Shown: positions 1 through 5,492 of the stretch, piece after piece
How positions within the stretch are numbered: the stretch's first letter is position 1
Layout of the letters: every line of letters starts with the position of its first letter
Source of the DNA: Bacteroidota bacterium
GTDB taxonomy: Bacteria > Bacteroidota > Bacteroidia > Chitinophagales > Saprospiraceae
DNA: 8,402 bases
Direction: 5' to 3'
NCBI GenBank assembly: GCA_029573365.1
Contig: JAKQGD010000638.1
Span: forward strand, 1 to 8,402
Translations under genes and position numbers: made by a program
The notes under the pieces: model-generated
Seen by the model: only the letters and a program-made list of their open reading frames with translations
Told to the model about the DNA's origin: nothing
The model's database searches: none

Positions 1-1
1 A

Positions 2-601
2 GCAGAACGTTTTGATGAAACACGTGGGTTTAAATTTATATCCTATGCGGTATGGTGGATCAGACAGTCTATTCTTCAGGCTTTGGCTGAGCAGTCCAGG
101 ATTGTAAGGCTTCCACTTAACAAGGTGGGATCATTAAACAAGATAAACAGGGCTTTTTCGGAGTTGGAGCAGGAATTCGAACGAGAGCCATCACCTGAGG
201 AACTGGCAGAGCTGCTGGAAATTCCTACTGAAGAAGTAGAAACAACTCTGGGTGTGGCTGCCAGACACGTGTCCATGGATGCACCTTTTATCGATGGTGA
301 GGACAATTCACTACTCGACGTCCTCGAAAACAACAGTACTCCGGACACAGATGCGGCACTTGAATACCGTGAATCACTTAGAAAAGAAATTGAGAGATCG
401 CTCAACACCCTGACTGACCGACAGGCTGACGTTATCAAGCTGTATTTTGGTATTGGCATAGAGCACCCTATGTCGCTGGAAGACATAGGAGATAAATTTG
501 GCCTCACTAGAGAGAGGGTAAGGCAAATCAAGGATAAGGCAATAAACAAGCTCAGGTCTGTCAACAGGTCAAAGTTGCTTAAAAACTATCTCGGAGCCTG
601 A
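2..601 (+). CDS. rpoD: Primary RNA polymerase sigma factor (RpoD/SigA), 5'-truncated by the window edge
   Basis: Housekeeping sigma factor that directs core RNA polymerase to most promoters. The frame is open from position 2 to the TGA at 599-601, giving 199 visible residues. Bacteroidota RpoD proteins are about 287 residues, so roughly the first 90 lie outside the window. The visible part begins in region 2.3/2.4 (RFDETRGFKFISYAVWWIRQ), which melts and reads the -10 element. Region 3 follows, with REPSPEELAELL at about 61-73 and SMDAPF at about 91-96. Region 4 has DRQADVIKLYFG at about 139-150 and the -35-reading helix-turn-helix at about 158-179 (LTRERVRQIK). It lacks the large insertion of E. 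coli RpoD, as is usual in this phylum. An internal TTG at 83 is not the start, because the conserved reading continues upstream of it. An intrinsic terminator lies 30 bp downstream. Identification is secure; only the N-terminus is unseen. Confidence 0.97.
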   Translation, partial: AERFDETRGFKFISYAVWWIRQSILQALAEQSRIVRLPLNKVGSLNKINRAFSELEQEFEREPSPEELAELLEIPTEEVETTLGVAARHVSMDAPFIDGEDNSLLDVLENNSTPDTDAALEYRESLRKEIERSLNTLTDRQADVIKLYFGIGIEHPMSLEDIGDKFGLTRERVRQIKDKAINKLRSVNRSKLLKNYLGA

Positions 602-630
602 TGTAGCCGGGATTAAGCCTGCAGATGTAG

Positions 631-668
631 AAGTCCGGGAAGAGGGTACTTTTTCCGGACTTTTTTTT
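631..668 (+). terminator. Intrinsic terminator of rpoD
   Basis: The arm AAGTCCGG at 631-638 pairs perfectly with CCGGACTT at 655-662. The stem can be extended inward by A-T and wobble pairs to about 642/651, leaving a loop of about 8 nt. Eight T follow (661-668, the first two inside the stem). It lies 30 bp after the rpoD stop. On the opposite strand the stem is not followed by a T tract, so it should work mainly for rpoD rather than for the convergent operon ending at 681. Confidence 0.85.
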
Positions 669-680
669 GCCATTTAGTAT

Positions 681-956
681 CTACTGGCGTGCCCAATCGA
701 AGCTCGTACCACCATTGGCTATAAACATGACAAGAAAAATAATGGCAGGTACGAGGCCCAATCCCAGCATCAGCCAAAAGTAAGATCGGCCTACCTTCGA
801 ACGGTCGATGGCTTCAGCTAATAACGATATGATCAGTATGGCCAAAAATACGGGTACGGCTATAAATGTCAGTAGAGATGCCAGATACTCATTGGTAATC
901 CACAACAGGATGAAGATGATTGCTTCCAGCAGTATGATTTCCCTGTAATATCTCAA
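681..956 (-). CDS. Small three-helix membrane protein, function unknown
   Basis: A 91-residue protein with a TTG start at 956 and a TAG stop at 681-683. It is almost entirely hydrophobic, with likely membrane helices at about 7-20, 25-48 and 58-82. A polar loop (EAIDRSKVGRSYF) lies between helices 2 and 3, and the tail is short. No ATG is available: going upstream from the TTG the same frame runs only CCA, TGC, GAC, AAA and then the TAA stop of the acyltransferase, so the TTG (MRYYREIILLEA) is the only plausible start. It sits 12 bp behind the acyltransferase and is presumably co-transcribed and placed in the inner membrane with it. From memory, similar short proteins occur in other Cytophagia, but I know no assigned function. 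It reads in the same frame as the upstream gene, so a read-through product is formally possible. Confidence 0.72.
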   Translation of the reverse strand: MRYYREIILLEAIIFILLWITNEYLASLLTFIAVPVFLAILIISLLAEAIDRSKVGRSYFWLMLGLGLVPAIIFLVMFIANGGTSFDWARQ

Positions 957-968
957 TGGGCAGTCTTT

Positions 969-2222
969 TTACGATTTTTGGACATATTCTAGGATGTCTT
1001 TGGCTCCCTTCTTCAGGGCTTTCAACTTTGCGACAGGCATAAATGCTGTCTCTGCGAGTTGTACAAAATAGTATCTCCACCAAAGCCCCAGGGTGGCTGC
1101 AAGCATCAGGGAATACCAGGGTATAAGACCGGCAAGACTAAAGCCCAGTATGAGCAGGTAAGTAACTACCGTCAGCATCAGGACAGATACCATGAGGATG
1201 GATGTTCTAAATTCTTTTTGTTTGACCATAGTACGAGTAAACCAATATCCACCCATGACTGGTATGCCATGTACGAGAGCTCCTGCAAGTGCCGGCATGA
1301 AACCAAGCGTCAGTGACATGATACGGCTTATAGTCAGGGGTTGCTTTGACAAGGCAGAGATAACACTGTGTTCATTTCTGACCGATGCTGCAAGTACCCT
1401 GAAATCCGAACGCACTTTTTCCAGGGTTGTTTCAGACAGTGTGTCTGTCTTTGAGGCCAGATCTTTCTCCCTCTCCAGCATGGCAGAGGAAGCCACAAAG
1501 ACAGGAGGATATCTATGAGCATGTAACATCCTGGAGGTGGCTGCCAGTTTTTCGAAAATGTCCAGTCTATGCTGGTCTTCCAGATGGATTACATTCTTTT
1601 TCATGGAGTGGAAGACATCATCCAGCATATGTTGATGGCCCTGGTTTTTATCTTCATGCAATGACCGTATATAATCAGCAGCTCTGATAGGTGCACCGAT
1701 GCGGATCATAACCTCGCCGTTAAAATGCTGAGGTTGTGTAAAATTGATGCCGACGGGAAGAATCTCGAGGTCCAATTCAGGATATTTGTCTAATGTCTGC
1801 TGAGCAATCCTGCTTAAACCCCTTTGCAGAGGTCTGAGTTTTTTAATGCTTTGGGTATTACCTTCGGCAAAGATGAGCAGACTGTTTTTTCTGGCGAGGA
1901 CTTGCAGACTTTCGTCAATGGTTTGACTGTTTTCACGAAGTTTTGAAAAACCATCTTTAAATCTGAAGATGGGAATCTGGTTAGTGGCCCTGAGCAAGGG
2001 GGCAAGCAACCTATTGTCAAAAACATCTCCTCTTACTAGAAAATGCAAAGGTTTAGGGAAAAAGCAAGCCATCAGAAGGGGCTCCATAAAACCACTTGGG
2101 TGGTTGCTGGCTATCAGCTGGGCTTTATTTCGGTCCAGGTGTTCCGTGCCGGTTACAAATATTTTTTTAAAAAATATCCTCAGCGTAAAACCCACAAGCA
2201 CTCTGAGAAATTTGTAAATCAT
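969..2222 (-). CDS. PlsC-like lysophospholipid / glycerol-phosphate acyltransferase family protein
   Basis: A 417-residue member of the LPLAT/GPAT-like family, which transfers acyl chains to glycerol-phosphate or lysophospholipids at the inner membrane. Motif I is NHPSGFMEP at 40-48 (His41, with Glu47 where relatives usually have Asp). Motif II is RGDVF at 64-68, followed by NQIPIFRFKDG at 81-91. Motif III is FAEGNTQ at 118-124 with LRPLQRG at 129-135. Motif IV is PVGI at 156-159. The C-terminal third (about 298-390) carries several hydrophobic helices, probably membrane anchors. Spacing of the first acidic residue (H-X5-E) resembles the Sct1/Gpt2-like branch rather than E. coli PlsC (H-X4-D). 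The ATG at 2222 begins 44 bp from divergent miaA. A near match to the Bacteroidota -7 box (TAGCTTTA, reverse strand, 2249-2256) lies upstream, without a well-spaced TTTG. The family is clear, the exact acceptor is not. Confidence 0.87.
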   Translation of the reverse strand: MIYKFLRVLVGFTLRIFFKKIFVTGTEHLDRNKAQLIASNHPSGFMEPLLMACFFPKPLHFLVRGDVFDNRLLAPLLRATNQIPIFRFKDGFSKLRENSQTIDESLQVLARKNSLLIFAEGNTQSIKKLRPLQRGLSRIAQQTLDKYPELDLEILPVGINFTQPQHFNGEVMIRIGAPIRAADYIRSLHEDKNQGHQHMLDDVFHSMKKNVIHLEDQHRLDIFEKLAATSRMLHAHRYPPVFVASSAMLEREKDLASKTDTLSETTLEKVRSDFRVLAASVRNEHSVISALSKQPLTISRIMSLTLGFMPALAGALVHGIPVMGGYWFTRTMVKQKEFRTSILMVSVLMLTVVTYLLILGFSLAGLIPWYSLMLAATLGLWWRYYFVQLAETAFMPVAKLKALKKGAKDILEYVQKS

Positions 2223-2243
2223 GCCTCGTCTTGCCTATTTTTG
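2211..2243 (+). promoter_or_regulatory. Bacteroidota-type promoter for miaA
   Basis: TTTG at 2211-2214, a 21-bp spacer, then TATTTTTG at 2236-2243 match the Bacteroidota primary-sigma consensus TTTG-N19-21-TAnnTTTG at every fixed position. Transcription should start near 2249-2251, leaving a leader of only about 16-18 nt before the miaA TTG start. The -33 element lies inside the first codons of the divergent acyltransferase gene. Inferred from sequence only. Confidence 0.6.
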
Positions 2244-2266
2244 CGGTGTAAAGCTAATAAAACATT

Positions 2267-3208
2267 TTGAAGCCTGTAGACCAAAACGCAGCCAATAAAT
2301 TTCTCGTAATCATTGCCGGCCCCACGGCCAGTGGCAAGACCCGTCTTGCGGTGGATGTAGCCAGAAGATATGGAGCCGATGTTTTTTCTGCCGATTCCAG
2401 ACAGATTTACAAACAAATGGTCATTGGGACTGCAAGGCCCACACCGGAGGAAATGCAAGGTGTAAAGCATCACTTTATAGGTGAGGTGAGTATTTTTGAT
2501 GGTTATTCTACCGGCCAATTTGTGGAAGATGCATTACATAGACTTGAGACTTACTATTTAAATAATGTTGTGGCTGTGATGGCCGGTGGCACAGGGATGT
2601 ATATAAAAGCACTGATAGATGGGCTGGATGATTTTCCCGACATCAGTCCTGAGGTCAGGGATCTGGTCAGAAAGGGTTATGAATCAGGAGGTCTTCCATA
2701 TTTGCAGCAAGAAGTCGGCGTGCGGGACCCTGAGTATATGGAAATGGCAGATATTTTTAATCCTCGCAGGCTAATGAGAGCTCTTGAAGTTTGCTTGGAA
2801 ACAGGAGAGACTTTTTCCGGCTTTCTGGGCAAAAAAACTGGAAAGAACCTATTTTTTACTCCAGTGTATATTCTCATAGATCCTGACAGGCAAACCCTGT
2901 ATGCACACATCAATGCTCGTGTAGATAAAATGATGGATGCTGGTCTTTTGGAAGAGGCCCGCAGCCTTTTTATGTACAAAGGTGTTCATGCTCTGGATAC
3001 GGTAGGTTACAAGGAACTGTTTGATTATATGGATGGCATTATTACCTTGGAAAAGGCGGTGGAGCTTATCAAACAAAATAGCCGCAGGTATGCAAAGCGG
3101 CAGATGACATGGTTTAGAAATCACGGTGAATGGCACCTGTCAAACCCTGCGGAGAAAGAGTCGCTATTTAAGTATCTTGTGGAAAAGATTGGCGGAAGCC
3201 ACGAATAA
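2267..3208 (+). CDS. miaA: tRNA dimethylallyltransferase MiaA
   Basis: Transfers a dimethylallyl group from dimethylallyl diphosphate to N6 of A37 in tRNAs reading UNN codons, the first step of i6A/ms2i6A formation. At 313 residues it is the usual length. The N-terminal P-loop is GPTASGKT (18-25), followed by DSRQIYKQM (43-51) with the conserved Asp43 and IGTARPT (53-59). HHFIG (68-72) and GGTGMYIKAL (107-116) are further family motifs. The C-terminus has RRYAKRQMTWFRN, the conserved tRNA-binding stretch. The start is a TTG at 2267. The frame has a TAA at 2258-2260 and only ATT and AAC codons between, so no ATG start exists upstream, and the P-loop begins at residue 18 from this TTG. An exact Bacteroidota promoter lies directly upstream. 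No clear terminator follows, so read-through into the YceI gene 123 bp downstream is possible. Confidence 0.96.
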   Translation: MKPVDQNAANKFLVIIAGPTASGKTRLAVDVARRYGADVFSADSRQIYKQMVIGTARPTPEEMQGVKHHFIGEVSIFDGYSTGQFVEDALHRLETYYLNNVVAVMAGGTGMYIKALIDGLDDFPDISPEVRDLVRKGYESGGLPYLQQEVGVRDPEYMEMADIFNPRRLMRALEVCLETGETFSGFLGKKTGKNLFFTPVYILIDPDRQTLYAHINARVDKMMDAGLLEEARSLFMYKGVHALDTVGYKELFDYMDGIITLEKAVELIKQNSRRYAKRQMTWFRNHGEWHLSNPAEKESLFKYLVEKIGGSHE

Positions 3209-3292
3209 GCAAGGTTTTTTGAGTGTTGAAGTTTACTTAAAATGAGGACTGACACCTGAACCAAGAGGGGCCATCTCTGTTACAACAACTGT

Positions 3293-3302
3293 TATAATTT
3301 TT
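3293..3302 (+). promoter_or_regulatory. Possible -10/-7 element for the YceI gene
   Basis: The 123-bp gap before the YceI start contains TGTTATAATTTTT. This can be read as an extended -10-like TATAAT (3293-3298) or as a 7-of-8 match to TAnnTTTG (TAATTTTT, 3295-3302), about 30 bp before the ATG. No TTTG or TTGACA lies at a suitable distance upstream. A short inverted repeat, AACA-AC-TGTT (3284-3293), overlaps it and could be an operator. Weak evidence. Confidence 0.3.
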
Positions 3303-3331
3303 ATCACATTTCAACAAAAATTAAAGTAAAC

Positions 3332-3907
3332 ATGAAAAACGTATTTTTATCAGCTTTTATGTTCCTGTTTTTGACCGGTGTATGGGCCGGAAATGGCGGA
3401 CCCTCAGTTAAATCCATCGACGTTGCTGCTTCTGTAGTCAACTGGAAAGGTTACAAGGTGACCGGCAGCCATGAAGGCACTCTTATGTTTAAGTCTGGCA
3501 GCCTTACTTTTACTGATGACAAGCTGACCGGTGGTGATTTTGTGGTCAATATGAACACGCTTAACTGTACAGACCTTAAAGAAGGAATGAAAGGCAAACT
3601 TGAAGGACACCTGAAATCAGCAGATTTTTTTGGTGTGGATAAAAATCCCGAAGCCAGCCTGAAATTCACAAAAGTGACTTCAAGAGGTATGGCTGGGGAG
3701 TACAAAGTCGTTGCAAATCTTACAATTAAAGGTATAACCAAAGAAATCAGGTTTAACGTCACGGCGAAAGATGGAATGGGTAGTGCAGCTATAAAAATCG
3801 ATCGATCTGACTTTGACATAAGATATGGATCTGGTTCATTTTTTGACAATCTGGGCGATAAAACCATCTACGATGAGTTTGATTTGAATATAAATGTAAA
3901 ATTTTAG
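3332..3907 (+). CDS. Secreted YceI-family lipocalin-like protein
   Basis: A 191-residue YceI-family protein. Family members form a lipocalin-like beta barrel, and some bind polyisoprenoids. The role in this organism is unknown. Residues 1-19 look like a Sec signal peptide (MKNVFLSAFMFLFLTGVWA, with the probable cut after WA), so it should be periplasmic. The mature domain fills the rest: VVNWKGYKVTGSHEGTL near the start, GGDFVVNMNTL, the hallmark HLKSADFFGVDKNPEASLKF in the middle, LTIKGITKEIRF, and IDRSDFDIRYGSGSFFDNLG near the end. The ATG start at 3332 is well supported by the signal peptide. No GC-rich terminator follows the TAG; only a weak A/T-rich dyad is present at 3908-3927. Transcripts could therefore run into the downstream RNA locus. 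Confidence 0.92.
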   Translation: MKNVFLSAFMFLFLTGVWAGNGGPSVKSIDVAASVVNWKGYKVTGSHEGTLMFKSGSLTFTDDKLTGGDFVVNMNTLNCTDLKEGMKGKLEGHLKSADFFGVDKNPEASLKFTKVTSRGMAGEYKVVANLTIKGITKEIRFNVTAKDGMGSAAIKIDRSDFDIRYGSGSFFDNLGDKTIYDEFDLNINVKF

Positions 3908-3924
3908 TAAAAAAGTTAATTTTT

Positions 3925-3956
3925 TTTGCTCCACAAAACAAAATATCATAACTTTG
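3925..3956 (+). promoter_or_regulatory. Exact Bacteroidota-type promoter upstream of the repeat RNA locus
   Basis: TTTG at 3925-3928, a 20-bp spacer, and TAACTTTG at 3949-3956 match TTTG-N19-21-TAnnTTTG at all fixed positions. It sits 18 bp after the YceI stop codon and points at the repeat region, with no protein-coding start within the following 370 nt. A start of transcription around 3962 is expected. A weaker second candidate (TTTA at 3978-3981, 20 bp, AAATTTTG at 4002-4009) follows. Sequence inference only. Confidence 0.65.
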
Positions 3957-4052
3957 TGCCTTAGAGAGCTAATATGCTTTAAACTTATTTAGGATAAGAG
4001 CAAATTTTGGCAAAGATTTTTGAAAGAGTGTTGCACAATAGTGTGCCATAAG

Positions 4053-4132
4053 GAGACAGTAGTTTTTTTCATAGTTAGAGGGTCGGGTCGCCGGATCCGG
4101 CCCCTTTCAAAGAAAAAGTCCAACGTCTGAGA
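4053..4132 (+). repeat. Direct repeat, copy 1 (80 bp)
   Basis: Begins GAGACAGTAG and ends CAACGTCTGAGA. It is identical to copy 2 over the first 65 bp (4053-4117), then differs by one fewer A in the A-run and by T4119 in place of A4275. It holds the 12-bp perfect palindrome GCCGGATCCGGC (4090-4101) and the pairing arms described for the RNA. Sequences flanking the two copies are not similar, so the duplication covers only this element. Confidence 0.95.
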
Positions 4133-4159
4133 TGTATGGCTCTGAGTGTAAAAAAATAA

Positions 4160-4183
4160 AGGTGCCTGAGAAGTCAGGTGTTT
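4160..4183 (+). other. Terminator-like hairpin after repeat copy 1
   Basis: AGGTGCCTGA (4160-4169) can pair with TCAGGTGTTT (4174-4183) around a GAAG loop: six Watson-Crick pairs plus four G-U wobbles. It follows an A-rich run (4150-4160) and ends in only three T, so it would be a poor terminator. The wobbles exist only in plus-strand RNA; on the other strand the stem shrinks to 5 bp. The arrangement (repeat, A-rich run, hairpin) mirrors that after copy 2. Confidence 0.45.
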
Positions 4184-4207
4184 AAAGTAAATATCGGTTG
4201 ATACAAA

Positions 4208-4288
4208 GAGACAGTAGTTTTTTTCATAGTTAGAGGGTCGGGTCGCCGGATCCGGCCCCTTTCAAAGAAAAAAGACCAACGTCTGAGA
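4208..4288 (+). repeat. Direct repeat, copy 2 (81 bp)
   Basis: Second copy, offset 155 bp from copy 1, with one inserted A (4268-4273 has six A against five) and one substitution (A4275). Its palindrome GCCGGATCCGGC is at 4245-4256. The extra A keeps the U-run/A-run helix paired, so both copies can fold similarly. It ends 14 bp before the strong terminator stem. Confidence 0.95.
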
Positions 4289-4302
4289 CACAGGCACAAA
4301 AA

Positions 4303-4335
4303 AAAGCCTGGCAGAGATGCCGGGCTTTCTTTTTT
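4303..4335. terminator. Strong intrinsic terminator, probably bidirectional
   Basis: AAAGCCTGGCA (4303-4313), loop GAGA (4314-4317) and TGCCGGGCTTT (4318-4328) form an 11-bp stem whose only non-Watson-Crick pair is a U-G wobble on the plus strand. CTTTTTT follows (4329-4335). On the minus strand the same stem, with one A-C mismatch, is followed by eight T (complement of 4298-4305, partly inside the stem). It can therefore end both the RNA locus (+) and the HMG-CoA lyase gene (-), whose stop is at 4469. Confidence 0.9.
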
Positions 4336-4468
4336 ATACTAAATTGCTAAAAGGTAATCCTTTAAATTCCTAATGGCAAATACCGTATTGGCTTAAAATC
4401 AATTACCCATTGCGGTGCTGAATTTAAATTAATAATCCTTTGGGCACCATCTGTCTGGCTGTAGTAAT
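4336..4468. other. Intergenic remainder between terminator and HMG-CoA lyase stop
   Basis: AT-rich spacer with no coding potential. The only structure seen is an imperfect dyad at 4375-4393, GGCAAATAC-C-GTATTGGCT, with one internal mismatch and a 1-nt centre. It would be the 3' untranslated region of the minus-strand gene. No function is assigned. Confidence 0.4.
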
Positions 4469-5374
4469 TTATTTGAATACCTTGTTGGCCAGAGTCATCG
4501 CTTTTTTAAGTTCTGATTTATCGAGGCCGGTTGCTTTTTTTTGTTGTTCGAGATATTGTACCAGGTTTTCAGTGGCCATATTGCCGGTAAGGTCATCCTT
4601 TGCCATGGGGCAACCACCAAAACCCTTCATGGCTGAATCAAACCTGCGGCATCCTCCAGTGAGGGCGGCTTCTATTTTTGGCAGCCAGTTATGTGGCTGA
4701 GTGTGCAGATGAGCCCCAAACTCCACATCAGGGTAGGGTGGTATCAGATGTTTAAAAAGGTACAGAATGCTGTCAGGCGTAGCTATACCTATGGTGTCAG
4801 AGAGGGCCATAATCCTGATGTCCATGTCAGCTAGTTTGTCTACCCATTTTTGGCATATCTCCACACTCCACATGTCTCCGTAGGGATTTCCAAACCCCAT
4901 GGATATGTAGACCACCATTTTTTTATTGTAACGGTGGCAAATTTGTCTGATCTCTTCTACACGGCTGAGCGATTCTTCTATGGTTGCATTGGTATTGCGG
5001 AGCTGAAAAGTTTCCGAAATGGAAAATGGATACCCCAGATAAGAAATCTCATCAAACTGTGCGGCATCCATTGCTCCTCTTTCATTGGCTATGATGGCCA
5101 GGAGTTTAGATGTGGTGTCATCCATATTTAGCATGCCAAGGACTTCGGCGGTATCCCTCATCTGCGGTATGGCCTTGGGAGAAACGAAGCTACCGAAATC
5201 TACGGTGTCAAATCCTACTTTAAGCAATTGATTGATATAGGCGGCCTTTGTCTCAGTGGGGATAAACTCTGCAATACCCTGCATGGCATCTCTGGGACAT
5301 TCTATCACTTTGATGTGAGGTCTGTCCGGACCCACATCGATAGGCATGTTTTTGTTGTCAGGCTTTTTATCCAT
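4469..5374 (-). CDS. Hydroxymethylglutaryl-CoA lyase family protein
   Basis: A 301-residue TIM-barrel enzyme of the HMG-CoA lyase / DRE-TIM metallolyase family, expected to split HMG-CoA into acetyl-CoA and acetoacetate at the end of leucine breakdown, in the cytoplasm. Near the N-terminus CPRDAMQ (26-32) carries the conserved Arg28-Asp29 and Gln32. FGSFVSP follows at 60-66. The metal-binding His pair is in GAHLH (His222, His224). The catalytic cysteine is in FGGCPMA (Cys255), 31 residues after His224, the same spacing as His235-Cys266 in the human enzyme. TGN (Asn265) and ATENL follow. The Cys-Asn distance is 10, against 9 in the human enzyme, so the catalytic loop has one extra residue. The ATG at 5374 gives a normal N-terminus. 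It is convergent with the RNA locus and diverges from the small gene at 5493. I found no exact promoter match upstream. Another DRE-TIM lyase activity is possible but less likely. Confidence 0.88.
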   Translation of the reverse strand: MDKKPDNKNMPIDVGPDRPHIKVIECPRDAMQGIAEFIPTETKAAYINQLLKVGFDTVDFGSFVSPKAIPQMRDTAEVLGMLNMDDTTSKLLAIIANERGAMDAAQFDEISYLGYPFSISETFQLRNTNATIEESLSRVEEIRQICHRYNKKMVVYISMGFGNPYGDMWSVEICQKWVDKLADMDIRIMALSDTIGIATPDSILYLFKHLIPPYPDVEFGAHLHTQPHNWLPKIEAALTGGCRRFDSAMKGFGGCPMAKDDLTGNMATENLVQYLEQQKKATGLDKSELKKAMTLANKVFK

Positions 5375-5492
5375 GAGCTAAGTTTTGGGCCTTTGCACCT
5401 TTTATCGTTCTTAAAGCACCTCTTTTTGACAAAACAATATGGACCAAAAATGAATTATTTATCGGATATTTACCCCACAATTTGTAGAGCAT

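Larger units (their letters stand above)
3962..4335 (+). ncRNA. Candidate structured non-coding RNA with two tandem repeat domains
   Basis: This is the only stretch longer than 300 bp without a protein gene. It is bounded by an exact promoter and a strong terminator, giving a transcript of about 370 nt. A leader (3962-4044) contains a small hairpin, GCACA-ATAG-TGTGC (4033-4046). Domain 1 is closed by GCCATA (4045-4050) with TATGGC (4135-4140). Inside it lies repeat copy 1 with AGAC/GTCT (4054-4057, 4125-4128) and a U-run/A-run helix (4062-4070 with 4112-4120), capped by a GC-rich palindrome. Domain 2 holds copy 2 and can be closed by GTGCCTG (4162-4168) with CAGGCAC (4291-4297). The terminator follows. 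Nothing downstream on this strand could be a regulated gene, which favours a stand-alone RNA. It lacks the tRNA-like end of tmRNA and the conserved cores of RNase P and SRP RNA. It could instead be an extended 3' UTR of the YceI gene, or a pair of intergenic repeat elements. I do not recognise the family. Confidence 0.5.

Noticed and set aside
76..564. A 162-residue minus-strand frame opposite rpoD
   Set aside because: A serine-rich shadow of a well-conserved gene.
3908..3927. A-run/T-run dyad after the YceI stop as a terminator
   Set aside because: The stem is only A-T pairs with no GC content, so it is too weak, and its T-run is also part of the next promoter's -33 box.
4132..4185. A 17-codon plus-strand frame (MYGSECKK...) between the repeats
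   Set aside because: It overlaps the hairpin after copy 1, has no counterpart after copy 2 and no sign of coding constraint.
3980..4224. Two short minus-strand frames both starting MKKTTVSL, one from each repeat copy
   Set aside because: The shared start is simply the repeat read backwards. The frames have 17 and 27 codons, diverge at once after the repeat, and lack supporting signals.
4053..4288. CRISPR-like repeats
   Set aside because: There are only two copies, 80 bp long with a 75-bp spacer, and no cas genes nearby.
3962..4335. tmRNA, RNase P RNA or SRP RNA
   Set aside because: No tRNA-like acceptor end with CCA, no conserved RNase P core, and no SRP tetraloop domain could be found by eye.
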